From: Pararhodobacter zhoushanensis
GTDB lineage: Bacteria > Pseudomonadota > Alphaproteobacteria > Rhodobacterales > Rhodobacteraceae
DNA: 64,000 bases
Direction: 5' to 3'
Assembly: GCF_003990445.1 (NCBI RefSeq)
Contig: NZ_REEZ01000005.1
Location: 124,001-188,000, forward strand
The notes under the pieces are model-generated. The model ran no database searches. It was not told the DNA's origin and worked only from the letters and a program-made list of their open reading frames with translations. Both the position numbers and the translations under genes were made by a program. Shown here in pieces: positions 24,650-33,077 of this stretch; positions within the stretch are counted from its first letter, which is position 1; each line of letters opens with the position of its first letter.

Positions 24650-25489
24650 TCAGCTCTCGCGCGAATAGGCGCCGAGGCCGGGGCGATAGGTTTTGTCGTC
24701 GAGGAATTGCTTCAGACCCTGCTGACGCCCCTTTTCGGGGTCCACAAAGGTGGTCTGGTCACCCTTGGCGGTCAGGTATTCCGCCGCCTGCTCCCAATCC
24801 ATGTAGCGGGCGTATTTGTAGCCCATGCGCGCCTGACGCAGCACGGTCGGGTTCTTCTCCAACAGCACCTTGGCCAGCTCGGTCGTGCGCGCGCGCAGCT
24901 GATCGGCGGGGACGGATTCGTTGACCAGGTTCAGCTCGGCGGCTTTCTTGCCGTCGAATTTTTCGCCGGTCATCACGTAATACATCGCCTTGCGGTCGCT
25001 CATCACGGTCGAGATCGCCTTGGACACCACGCCGCCGGGGATGATGCCCCAGTTGATCTCGGACAGGCCGAAAGTCGCGTCATCCGCCGTGATCGCCAGA
25101 TCGCAGCAGATCAGCGGCGTGAAAGCCCCGCCAAAGCACCAGCCGTTCACCATGGCGATGGTCGGCTTGGCGTAATGCATCAGCGTGCGCCACTGCCACG
25201 CACGGGTCGAGCGATAGGCGCGCATGCGTTCGACATCGGACACGCCATCGGTGGCGCGGAAGAAGTCCTTCAGATCCATGCCCGACGAAAACGCCTCGCC
25301 CATGCCGGTCAGCACGATTACGCCCGCGCGGTCGTCGATTTCCAGCGCGTCCAGCGTCGCGTTCATCTCATGCGCCAGACCGACGGACATGGCGTTGCGC
25401 TTGTCGGGGCGGTTGATCTGCACCCAGGCGATGCCGTCCTCGAAATCAACGAGGACATCCGTGCCCCAGGGGTCTTGTTGCTTGGTCAT
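24650..25489 (-). CDS. Hydroxycinnamoyl-CoA hydratase-lyase (feruloyl-CoA hydratase/lyase), copy 1
   Basis: A 279-aa crotonase-family enzyme that hydrates feruloyl- or p-coumaroyl-CoA and cleaves it to vanillin or 4-hydroxybenzaldehyde plus acetyl-CoA. It follows the Pseudomonas HCHL sequence closely: NRPDKRNAMS, SSGMDLKDFFR, AKPTIAMVNGWCFGGAF, FGLSEINWGI and the C-terminal KQFLDDKTYRPGLGAY, a tail specific to HCHL. It lies between a vanillin-type dehydrogenase (12 nt upstream) and the fused acyl-CoA dehydrogenase (0 nt downstream). A second copy is encoded at 35285-36133. Which hydroxycinnamate is preferred cannot be told. Confidence 0.93.
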   Translation of the reverse strand: MTKQQDPWGTDVLVDFEDGIAWVQINRPDKRNAMSVGLAHEMNATLDALEIDDRAGVIVLTGMGEAFSSGMDLKDFFRATDGVSDVERMRAYRSTRAWQWRTLMHYAKPTIAMVNGWCFGGAFTPLICCDLAITADDATFGLSEINWGIIPGGVVSKAISTVMSDRKAMYYVMTGEKFDGKKAAELNLVNESVPADQLRARTTELAKVLLEKNPTVLRQARMGYKYARYMDWEQAAEYLTAKGDQTTFVDPEKGRQQGLKQFLDDKTYRPGLGAYSRES

Positions 25490-25500
25490 GATGGCCTCTT

Positions 25501-26940
25501 TTACGATTGAGAAACGGTTTTGGTGACAAGATAGGCGTCCATGCCCTCGGACCCGCCTTCGCTGCCGTAGCCGGACTGCTTGACCCCGCCGAAGGGGGTT
25601 TCGGGCATGTTGATCGCGACGTTGTTGATGCCGAGCATCCCGGCTTCGACCCGGTCCGCGAGCGCAGCAGCGACGCGGCTATCCTGGGTGAAGGCGTAAG
25701 AGGCCAGACCGAAGGGCAGGCGGTTGGCCTGCTCGATCACCTCATCGAGCGAGCTGAACCGCGCGGTGATGGCGACCGGGCCGAAAGGCTCTTCATTCAT
25801 GATCCGCGCCGAGGGTGGCACATCGGTCAGCACCGTCGGCTCAAAGAAATAGCCCCGGTTGCCGCCGGGGTTTCCGCCCAAGCGCACCCCAGCGCCGTGA
25901 TCGACGGCATCGGCGACCAGCGCCTCCATCGCCGCGACGCGGCGGTTGTTGGCCAGCGGACCCATCGTGGTCGCCGGGTCCATCCCGTCGCCCATCTTGA
26001 TCTTCGCCGCCGCAGCCGTGAAACCCTCGACGAAACGATCATGCACCGACTCGTGCAGATAGAACCGCGTCGGCGCGATGCAGATCTGGCCTGCGTTGCG
26101 GAATTTGGCGCCGACCATCGCCTGCACGGCAGCGTCGATATCGGCATCCTCGAACACCATCACCGGCGCATGGCCGCCCAGCTCCATCGTCGCGCGTTTC
26201 ACCCCGGCCTTGGCGGCCAGAATGGCCAGCTGCTGACCCACGCCGGTCGAGCCGGTGAAGGTGATCTTGCGGATCGGCTCGGCGGCGATCAGATGCGCGC
26301 TGACCTCGGCGGGCACGCCGTAAACCACGTTGAGTACGCCGTTCGGCAGGCCCGCATCCTGCAACGCGCGGGCGATTTCCAGCACCGAGGCGGGGGTCTC
26401 TTCGGACGGCTTGATCACCATCGTGCAGCCCGTCGCCAAGGCGGCGGAAATCTTGCGCGCGGGGATCACGCAGGGGAAGTTCCACGGCGTGAAGGCGGCG
26501 ACCGGCCCCACGGGTTCGCGCGTGACCATCCAGCGCATGCCGGGCACGCGGGCGGGGATGATGCGGCCATAGGTGCGCCGCCCCTCATCCGCCGTGTAGT
26601 CGAAGATATCGGCGGAGATCAGCGCCTCGAGCCGTGCCTCGGCAAAGGGTTTGCCCTGTTCCAGCGTCATTCGCGTGCCGATCAGATCAGCCCGCTCGCG
26701 CAGCAACTGCGCCGCCTTGCGCAGGATCTGCGCCCGGTCGAACGCCGGCACCCGCCGCCAGCTCTGGAACGCCGCCCCGGCAGCCGCCGCCGCGCGGTCC
26801 AGATCTCCGGGCGTCGCGTGAGGCAGGGTGCCAATGGCCTCGCCGGTGGCGGGGTTGATCACGTCCTCGGTCTGGCGGCCCCCGGTCCCCAGCCACTCGC
26901 CGTCGATGAACAGATGCAAAGCGCCGTAACGGTCGTCCAT
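25501..26940 (-). CDS. Aldehyde dehydrogenase, probably vanillin/4-hydroxybenzaldehyde dehydrogenase
   Basis: A 479-aa aldehyde dehydrogenase with catalytic Cys in NAGQICIAP (near residue 285), Glu in TMELGGHAP (near residue 252) and the FTGSTGVG nucleotide loop. Its position, 12 nt before the hydratase-lyase gene and 11 nt after the acyl-CoA ligase gene, makes the aldehyde released by the lyase (vanillin or 4-hydroxybenzaldehyde) its likely substrate, as for Vdh or HcaB. The start at 26940 has GAGGGAAA upstream; a start 5 codons earlier would overlap the ligase stop. Confidence 0.88.
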   Translation of the reverse strand: MDDRYGALHLFIDGEWLGTGGRQTEDVINPATGEAIGTLPHATPGDLDRAAAAAGAAFQSWRRVPAFDRAQILRKAAQLLRERADLIGTRMTLEQGKPFAEARLEALISADIFDYTADEGRRTYGRIIPARVPGMRWMVTREPVGPVAAFTPWNFPCVIPARKISAALATGCTMVIKPSEETPASVLEIARALQDAGLPNGVLNVVYGVPAEVSAHLIAAEPIRKITFTGSTGVGQQLAILAAKAGVKRATMELGGHAPVMVFEDADIDAAVQAMVGAKFRNAGQICIAPTRFYLHESVHDRFVEGFTAAAAKIKMGDGMDPATTMGPLANNRRVAAMEALVADAVDHGAGVRLGGNPGGNRGYFFEPTVLTDVPPSARIMNEEPFGPVAITARFSSLDEVIEQANRLPFGLASYAFTQDSRVAAALADRVEAGMLGINNVAINMPETPFGGVKQSGYGSEGGSEGMDAYLVTKTVSQS

Positions 26941-26951
26941 GTGCGTTTCCC

Positions 26952-29078
26952 TCACTCGGTTACGAACAGCGCGTCCAGCGCGGTCACGCCCTCACCCTCG
27001 GCGTGCACCACCAGCGGGTTGATATCGACTTCCAGAATCTGCGGATTGGCCCGCATCAGCGCCCCCAGCTGCACCGCTACCTCGGCCACCGCCTGCACAT
27101 CGCGTGCAGGCTGACCCCGGAACGCGCCAAGCAGCTTGGCGGCTTTCAGCTTGCCGATCTCGGCCTTGGCACGCGCCACGCTGACATCGGCGGGCATCAG
27201 GCGCGAGTCCTTCAGAACCTCGATCCACACGCCGCCCAGGCCCACCAGCACCATCGGCCCCCAGTTGGGGTCGCGCATCGCGCCGATGACCAGTTCCAGC
27301 CCCGGCTTCACCATTTCCTCGACCAGCACGCCATCCAGCTCCAACCCCGGCGCAGCGCGCTGAACGTTGCCGATCAGCCGGTCCCAGCCGTCGCGCAACG
27401 CCGCCTCGTCGCTCAGGTTGATCAACACCGCGCCTGCGTCGCTCTTGTGGCTGAGCTTGGCGGCCTGCGCCTTGATCACCACCGGATAGCCGATGCGCGC
27501 GGCGATGCTGACAGCCTCATCCACGGTGCGCGCCATCCCGCCCTGCGGCACGGCAACGCCCGCCGAACCCAGTGCCTGCTTGCCCAGATATTCCACCACC
27601 GCGCCACCGGCGGGCAGGTCCAGCGCAGGTGCATCGCGGGTATCGCGGTCTTCGGCGGCAACGCGCGCGGCGGCATAGTCGCTGACCAGTTTCATCGCGC
27701 GCATCGCCCGCTCGGGTGAGCGGAAGAACGGCACACCACAGGCGCGCACCTTGTCCACGAAGGGCGGGGTCAGGGGGTATTCGTCACCGATCAGCGCAAA
27801 GACGATGGGCTTTTGCGCGGTTTCATAGACCGGCAGCAGGTAGTCGATCTTTTTGAGCTGCATGCCCGGCGAGCCCCCGGCATGCACGCTCAGAATGATG
27901 CCGACATTCGGATCATTCAGCATCGCCGTGGCCGAGGTGCCATAGATCCCCGGATTGGCAAAGCCGGTGGTGCCAATGTCGAACGGGTTATCGACATGCA
28001 CATAGTCGGGGACATGGGTGGACAGCTCGGCCTCGGTCTCGGGCGCCAGTTTCGCAATCTCCAGCCCGACGCTTTCGCCGAAATCGAACGCCAGTCCGCG
28101 GATCGCGCCCGAGTTGGTGATGATCCCCGCGCCACCCGGCGCAGGCGTCGGAAAGCGCACCAGAATGGCGCAGCAGTCGAACATCTCGTCCAGCGTCGGC
28201 ACGCAGACCACGGCTTCGGCCCGCGCGGCGGCGAGCATCATCGCATGATCCCCGGCCAGCGCGCCGGTGTGGCTTTCGGCGGCCTTGCGGCCCCGCTCGC
28301 TGGAGCCGGGGTGCAGCATGACGATGGGCTTGCCGACAGCGCGGGCGCGTGCGGCAAGGGTCAGGAAGCGGGCCGGGTCGCGCAATTGCTCGACATAAAC
28401 GGCGAGCACGGCGATCTTGGGATCGTCCAGGGCGTGCTCGATGAAATCCTCGGCCCCCAGCTGCGCCTCATTCCCCGTCGCCACGACATGCGACAGCGAG
28501 ATTGCGCGCGACTGCAGCGCGAAGCGGATATTGGCCGCCGTCGCGCCCGATTGCGCGATGATCGCCACGCGGTTGCCGGTGCCCGCGTCATGCTTGGCAA
28601 TCGGTTCGAAGGTCATCGGGATGCCGGCGACAAAATTGGTGTAGCCCATGCAGTTAGGGCCCAGCAGCGTCACGCCCGCATCAGAGCACAGCTGCGCCAG
28701 CTCTTCCTGCTGGCGGCGGCCCTCGTCGGATGCTTCGGCAAAACCCGAAGTATAGACGACGATCCCGCGGACGCCCTGCGCGATGCACTCGACCACCGAC
28801 TGACGAATCGCCTTGTGCGGCACGATCAGCACTGCCACGTCGATGTCGCGCGGCAGCTCGGCGATGGTCTTGACGCAGGGCCGCCCGTTGATCTCGTCGC
28901 GCGAGCGGCTGACCAGATGAATCGCGCCTTTGTAGCCAAAGGATTCAAGGTTCGACAGCACCCCGCCACCGATCGAATCGCGCTCGGGCGAGGCGCCAAG
29001 AATGGCGATGGACTGCGGGTTCAGCAGCCGTTCGATCGCTGCTTTGCCCAGCCCGTTTTGCGTGTCGCCAACCGTCAT
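26952..29078 (-). CDS. ADP-forming acyl-CoA ligase, probable feruloyl-CoA synthetase (FerA-like)
   Basis: A 708-aa ligase of the NDP-forming acyl-CoA synthetase superfamily. It has, in order, a CoA-binding domain (from residue 18, NPQSIAILGASPERDSIGG), succinyl-CoA-ligase-like domains with the active-site His region ESHTGALAGDHA, and a C-terminal ATP-grasp domain (from about residue 475). It is thus ADP-forming, unlike the AMP-forming HcaC/Fcs enzymes but like FerA of Sphingobium SYK-6. It heads the operon with vanillin-type dehydrogenase, hydratase-lyase and acyl-CoA dehydrogenase genes, so a hydroxycinnamate is the likely substrate. GGGGAGA precedes the ATG at 29078. A MarR-type site lies upstream at 29126-29142. 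Confidence 0.87.
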   Translation of the reverse strand: MTVGDTQNGLGKAAIERLLNPQSIAILGASPERDSIGGGVLSNLESFGYKGAIHLVSRSRDEINGRPCVKTIAELPRDIDVAVLIVPHKAIRQSVVECIAQGVRGIVVYTSGFAEASDEGRRQQEELAQLCSDAGVTLLGPNCMGYTNFVAGIPMTFEPIAKHDAGTGNRVAIIAQSGATAANIRFALQSRAISLSHVVATGNEAQLGAEDFIEHALDDPKIAVLAVYVEQLRDPARFLTLAARARAVGKPIVMLHPGSSERGRKAAESHTGALAGDHAMMLAAARAEAVVCVPTLDEMFDCCAILVRFPTPAPGGAGIITNSGAIRGLAFDFGESVGLEIAKLAPETEAELSTHVPDYVHVDNPFDIGTTGFANPGIYGTSATAMLNDPNVGIILSVHAGGSPGMQLKKIDYLLPVYETAQKPIVFALIGDEYPLTPPFVDKVRACGVPFFRSPERAMRAMKLVSDYAAARVAAEDRDTRDAPALDLPAGGAVVEYLGKQALGSAGVAVPQGGMARTVDEAVSIAARIGYPVVIKAQAAKLSHKSDAGAVLINLSDEAALRDGWDRLIGNVQRAAPGLELDGVLVEEMVKPGLELVIGAMRDPNWGPMVLVGLGGVWIEVLKDSRLMPADVSVARAKAEIGKLKAAKLLGAFRGQPARDVQAVAEVAVQLGALMRANPQILEVDINPLVVHAEGEGVTALDALFVTE

Positions 29079-29125
29079 TCTGCTCTCCCCCAAAGTCTGA
29101 GCCTGTCGGCCCGCTGCGATTTGGT

Positions 29126-29142
29126 TATCAGGGAGCCGTATA
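29126..29142. promoter_or_regulatory. Operator-like site upstream of the acyl-CoA ligase operon (copy 1)
   Basis: TATCAGG-GAG-CCGTATA, an imperfect palindrome identical at 15 of 17 positions to 36176-36192 in front of marR and the second hydratase-lyase gene. On the minus strand it directly follows a consensus -35 TTGACA (29150-29145), so a bound repressor would cover the promoter. The best candidate ligand is the MarR protein encoded at 36199-36648. Confidence 0.72.
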
Positions 29143-29167
29143 TCTGTCAACGCGCTGCGACGCGCTC

Positions 29168-29896
29168 TTAACCCCGACCAAGGAAGGGCATGGTTACCGG
29201 CAGAATCGTGCTCTCATAGAGGTTCACGTCGTCCGGCAGGGACGCCATCAGGACCACCACCCGCGCGACGTCTTCGGCTGCCATCGTGCCGTCGCGCTTC
29301 TGGTCGGTGATGCCCGGTACAAGGCTGCTGATGGTCGAGCCGGGGTGCACCATCGACACGGCGATGCCGTGCGGACGGCCGTCCAGCGCCAGCGAGCGGG
29401 TCAGCCCCTCAAGCCCGAACTTGCTGGCGGTATAGGCTGCGGTATCGGGGCGCGGCACCTTGGCCGAGATCGAGCCGACGTTCAGAATGCGCCCCGGCTT
29501 GCCCGCCGCGATCATTGCCCGCATGGCCGCCCGCGAGCCCAGAAACACCGACGTGAGGTTCGCGCCGATCACTTCGCTCCACCGCGCCATCGACAGATCG
29601 ACCGTCGGCGTGTGGTCGGCGATCCCGGCGTTGTTCACCACCAGCGCGGGCGGGCCATAGGCGGACTGACAGGCGGCAAACAGCGCGTCGACCTGCGCTT
29701 CGTCCGTCATGTCGGTCGGCACGGCCAGCGCAGTGCCGCCAGCCGCTTCGATCCGGGTGACCAGCGCGGCCAGCTTGTCGGCGCTGCGGGCGGCGACCAC
29801 CACATTGGCACCCTGCGCGGCCAGCGCCTCGGCGATGGCAAGCCCGATGCCCGAACTGGCCCCGGTGACGATGGTAACGCGATCTTTGAGCAGCAT
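29168..29896 (-). CDS. Short-chain dehydrogenase/reductase (SDR)
   Basis: A 242-aa classical SDR with TGASSGIG (residues 11-18), the NNAG motif near residue 88, the catalytic YTASK motif near residue 152 and the Ser of SIS before it. It reduces or oxidises an unknown carbonyl or alcohol with NAD(P)H. AAAGGA lies 8 nt before the ATG. It stands upstream of the ligase operon on the same strand, but the operon has its own promoter and operator, so it may be a separate unit. A palindrome at 29923-29939 lies in its promoter region. A link to aromatic side-chain metabolism is only suggested by position. Confidence 0.88.
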   Translation of the reverse strand: MLLKDRVTIVTGASSGIGLAIAEALAAQGANVVVAARSADKLAALVTRIEAAGGTALAVPTDMTDEAQVDALFAACQSAYGPPALVVNNAGIADHTPTVDLSMARWSEVIGANLTSVFLGSRAAMRAMIAAGKPGRILNVGSISAKVPRPDTAAYTASKFGLEGLTRSLALDGRPHGIAVSMVHPGSTISSLVPGITDQKRDGTMAAEDVARVVVLMASLPDDVNLYESTILPVTMPFLGRG

Positions 29897-30417
29897 GGAA
29901 CGTCCTTTCTGAGATGCGCGAAATTTGCTGACGGCAAATGCGATTTGTCAATGTATCGTAACCCCATCCGGCAAAATCAGCGCGCTGGTGTCAGAATCAG
30001 ACATCCTTCGGTTGTGCTGGCCGCATGGCGGGGGCGATGGGTGTATGCATCGGTGAATTTCAGGGCAGCGGCGGGCGGGTCTGACGGCAGTCAAATGCCC
30101 TGAAATCCGACATCGTATAAATTGATATGATAGAATTGAAGTGATGTATGGGAGCCGAATATAGGTAAAAAGCTAAATATTAACAATGTTTTGCGCGTCG
30201 TTTCGCAACCGCAGAATCACCGCATCGCGCTGATTTGAGGTGAAAATAGCTGTTGACTGTGAGGGTCTCCCTCGCATGATGCTGTATACGAACAGGAGGC
30301 AATGCCGCGCTATCGGCGTCGCTGCGCCACAGAACCCGCGAACGGGGCATGGCTGCGGCGACTGACGATGGCTGCGGACCGTAAGTCGTCATCAGGGAAA
30401 ATGGGAGGATTGACCCT
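29897..30417. other. 521-bp divergent regulatory region, partly AT-rich
   Basis: It lies between the SDR gene (-) and the transporter operon (+). It holds: a palindrome ATTTGC-TGACG-GCAAAT (29923-29939); a TTGACA on the minus strand at 29954-29949; an 11-bp inverted repeat ATTTCAGGGCA/TGCCCTGAAAT (30057-30067 and 30096-30106); an AT-rich stretch from about 30107 to 30265, unusual for this genome; a TTGACT at 30253-30258; a GAGGG-TCT-CCCTC repeat near 30263-30275; and a 39-codon frame (30302-30421) overlapping the first tctC. The transporter promoter is most likely near 30253-30290. Confidence 0.5.
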
Positions 30418-31407
30418 ATGAACTCGTTTATCACCACCACACGCCGCAAATTGCTGGTTCTTGCCGGCGGGGCCGCGATGGCCACCGCCGTCACGCTGCC
30501 CGCCTTTGCGCAAGAAGCCTATCCGTCGCGTCCGATTACCTTTGTCTGTGCCTTCCCGGCCGGCAGCGGTGCGGACGTGCTGGTGCGCTACTTCGCCAAC
30601 GCGATTCAGGAATCGTCAGGCCACACGATCATCGTCGAGAACAAGCCCGGCGCGTCGGGCAGCATCTCGGCGGAATACGTCGCGCGTTCGGATCCTGACG
30701 GCTACACCGTTTATGTCCACTCGGGCTTTTCCACCGCCGTTAACTACTCGCTGTGGAACACCCCGGCGATTGATCCGCGCAGTGACCTGATGGGCGTGGC
30801 CGGGATCAACGAACAGCCGTTCTATATCGTCGTCGGTGTCGATTCCGAAATCCAGTCGATCGAACAGCTGAATGCCTATCTGCTCGAAGCAGGCGATGAA
30901 GCGACGTATGGCGTCAGCGCGACCTCGGGTCGTCTGCTGGCCGCGCAGTACCTGTCCGAACTGGGCGGAACCCCGGTTGAGGTGCCCTATCGCACCGGCA
31001 TGGAAATGGTCCCCGATGTCGTCAATCTGGGCGTTGATTTCGCCGTGACCGACCCGGTGACCGCGATGGTGCAAGAGCGCGAAGGCCGTCTGCGCGTGCT
31101 GGCTACCGGTGCGGGCCGTCGTCTGGACGTGGCGCCTGAAGTGCCCTCGCTGACCGAGTTCGGCATGGATGTCGATCAGATGGGTGTCTGGGCAGCCTAT
31201 GTCCCGGCAGGAACGCCGCAGGACGTGGTCGATACGCTGGCGGGTATGTTCCAAGGCGTGCTCGAAACCGACGACACGCAGGCCTACCTGCGCACCATGG
31301 GCGGCGTTCCGTGGATCGCGACCCCGGCCGAAGTGGACGAGCGCATGGCGCAGAACGTCGAACTTGGGGCTTATCTGGTCGATCTGGCCGAACTTCCCAA
31401 GAACTGA
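30418..31407 (+). CDS. tctC: Tripartite tricarboxylate-type transporter substrate-binding protein, copy 1
   Basis: A 329-aa periplasmic binding protein of the TctC/Bug family with an export signal that has a twin Arg before the hydrophobic core (TTRRKLLVLAGGAAMATAV, cleavage after AFA). The mature protein starts QEAYPSRPITFVCAFPAGSG, the usual Bug N-terminus with the GG/AG phosphate-like loop. It captures a carboxylate for the TctAB membrane pair. A paralogue with no gaps and about three quarters identity follows at 31514. GGGAGG lies 9 nt before the ATG. Given the neighbouring genes, an aromatic acid such as a hydroxycinnamate is the likely ligand (inference). Confidence 0.9.
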   Translation: MNSFITTTRRKLLVLAGGAAMATAVTLPAFAQEAYPSRPITFVCAFPAGSGADVLVRYFANAIQESSGHTIIVENKPGASGSISAEYVARSDPDGYTVYVHSGFSTAVNYSLWNTPAIDPRSDLMGVAGINEQPFYIVVGVDSEIQSIEQLNAYLLEAGDEATYGVSATSGRLLAAQYLSELGGTPVEVPYRTGMEMVPDVVNLGVDFAVTDPVTAMVQEREGRLRVLATGAGRRLDVAPEVPSLTEFGMDVDQMGVWAAYVPAGTPQDVVDTLAGMFQGVLETDDTQAYLRTMGGVPWIATPAEVDERMAQNVELGAYLVDLAELPKN

Positions 31408-31417
31408 CGCAGCGACA

Positions 31418-31445
31418 GCATGCCCCCCGATACGTGGGGGCATGC
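31418..31445 (+). terminator. Strong hairpin between the two tctC genes
   Basis: GCATGCCCCC-(8 nt)-GGGGGCATGC, a perfect 10-bp stem 11 nt after the first tctC stop and without a T-run. It is better read as an mRNA-stabilising or partial attenuation hairpin that raises expression of the first binding protein over the later genes than as a full terminator. Confidence 0.6.
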
Positions 31446-31513
31446 CGACGATCTGGGGTCGTGTTGAGAGGGAAACACGTCTCCGTCAGCGAAAAAAACG
31501 GGAGGATTGATCC

Positions 31514-32503
31514 ATGAAGACACTCTTTGCAACGACTCGCCGCCAGCTGCTGGCCCTTGCCGGAGGGGCCGCGATGGCCACCGCCGTCACCGTGCCCGCG
31601 TTCGCGCAAGAGGCGTACCCGTCGCGTCCGATCACCTTTGTCTGCGCCTTTCCGGCCGGTAGCGGTGCCGACGTTCTGGTCCGCTACTTTGCCAACGGGA
31701 TTCAGGAATCGACCGGCCACACGATCATCGTCGAAAACAAGCCGGGTGCTGCGGGCAGCATCTCGGCCGAGTATGTCGCGCGCTCTGATCCCGATGGCTA
31801 TACGGTCTACGTTCACTCGGGCTTTTCCACGGCCGTGAACTATTCGCTGTGGAACACCCCGGCCATCGACCCGCGCACCGATCTGATGGGTGTGGCCGGG
31901 CTGAGTGCGCTGGCGTTCTATCTGGTTGTGGGGGTCGACTCTCCGTACCAGACGATCGAAGACCTGAACGCCTATCTGCTCGAAGCAGGCGATCAGGCGA
32001 CGTTCGGTGCCAGCGCGACCTCGGGCCGTTTGTTGACCGCACAATACCTGTCCGAACTGGGGGCTTCCCCGGTCGAGGTGCCGTATCGCACCGGGGCCGA
32101 GTTGATCCCCGATGTCGTCAACGGCGCGGTTGATTTCGCTGTGACCGATGGGGTGAACGCCTTGGTTCAACAGCGTGAGGGTCGCCTGCGTCTGCTCGCC
32201 ACCGGGGCTGGCACCCGGATGGAGGTCGCGCCCGATGTGCCCTCGCTGACCGAGTTCGGGATGGACGTTGATCAGGTCGGTGTCTGGGGTGCCTATGTCG
32301 CGCCCGGCACGCCGCAAGAGATTGTCGACCAACTGGCGGCGATGTTCGACGGCGTGCTTGCGACCGAAGAAACGCGCGAATTCCTGGCGCGCGCGGGCAG
32401 CATTGTCTGGCGCGCGACACCGGCCGAAGTCGACCAGCAAATGGCCGATGACGTCGAGCTTGGGGCTTATCTGGTCGATCTGGCCGGTATCCCCAAGAAC
32501 TGA
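31514..32503 (+). CDS. tctC: Tripartite tricarboxylate-type transporter substrate-binding protein, copy 2
   Basis: A 329-aa paralogue of the upstream binding protein, same length and co-linear, with an almost identical signal region (TTRRQLLALAGGAAMATAV) and mature start QEAYPSRPITFVCAFPAG. The ribosome-site context GGGAGGATTGA is also duplicated, so this is a tandem gene duplication that included the translation leader. Differences cluster around residues 130-150 and 195-235 (for example INEQPFYIV against LSALAFYLV), which suggests that the copies bind different ligands. The tctB gene follows 115 bp later. Confidence 0.9.
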   Translation: MKTLFATTRRQLLALAGGAAMATAVTVPAFAQEAYPSRPITFVCAFPAGSGADVLVRYFANGIQESTGHTIIVENKPGAAGSISAEYVARSDPDGYTVYVHSGFSTAVNYSLWNTPAIDPRTDLMGVAGLSALAFYLVVGVDSPYQTIEDLNAYLLEAGDQATFGASATSGRLLTAQYLSELGASPVEVPYRTGAELIPDVVNGAVDFAVTDGVNALVQQREGRLRLLATGAGTRMEVAPDVPSLTEFGMDVDQVGVWGAYVAPGTPQEIVDQLAAMFDGVLATEETREFLARAGSIVWRATPAEVDQQMADDVELGAYLVDLAGIPKN

Positions 32504-32618
32504 GACAGGACCGCAGCCGGAGTTCAGCCCCGGCGGCAGAACGATCGGGCGTCGGGGGGCTACGCTCTCCGACGTTCTCACTTGAAAGCCCACGGGTTAC
32601 CGCGCACGGGAGGTGCAG

Positions 32619-33077
32619 TTGACCAAAATCAAGACAATCGACGTATGCGCAGGGGCGTTTATCGTCCTGATCGGCGTACTCGCCATCGTCGAGTCGCTCA
32701 GCTTCGAAATCGGGACGACGCGTCGCATCGGACCGGGCTATTTCCCCTTTTACGTCGGCCTGTTCATGGTGGTTCTGGGGGTCGTGATCGCCCTGGAACG
32801 GCTGTGGACCAAGTCGCTCGCGGATACCGAATTCTCGTTTCCGCCGCTCCGTGCGCCGCTGTTGATCATGGCCGCGGTCGTCACCTTTGCGGTGATGGTC
32901 GAGCGTTTCGGGCTGATCCCGGCGGTCGGCGTCGGGGTGTTTCTGGCATCGCTGGCGGATACCAACACAACGCTGATGCAAAAGCTGACGGTCTCTGTTG
33001 CCGTGCCGCTTGTTGCCACACTGATATTCAAGATCGGGCTGGATATGCATGTTGACGTGATCCGGTGGCGGCCATGA
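32619..33077 (+). CDS. tctB: Tripartite tricarboxylate-type transporter small membrane subunit
   Basis: A 152-aa protein with four hydrophobic helices, the TctB-type small subunit that pairs with TctA for sodium- or proton-driven uptake. TM1 is FIVLIGVLAIVESLSF; the family motif RRIGPGYFPFYVG follows at about residues 34-46. I place the start at a TTG (32619) with GGGAGG ending 5 nt upstream; a GTG at 32613 would overlap that ribosome site. The stop overlaps the tctA ATG by 4 nt. Confidence 0.88.
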   Translation: MTKIKTIDVCAGAFIVLIGVLAIVESLSFEIGTTRRIGPGYFPFYVGLFMVVLGVVIALERLWTKSLADTEFSFPPLRAPLLIMAAVVTFAVMVERFGLIPAVGVGVFLASLADTNTTLMQKLTVSVAVPLVATLIFKIGLDMHVDVIRWRP

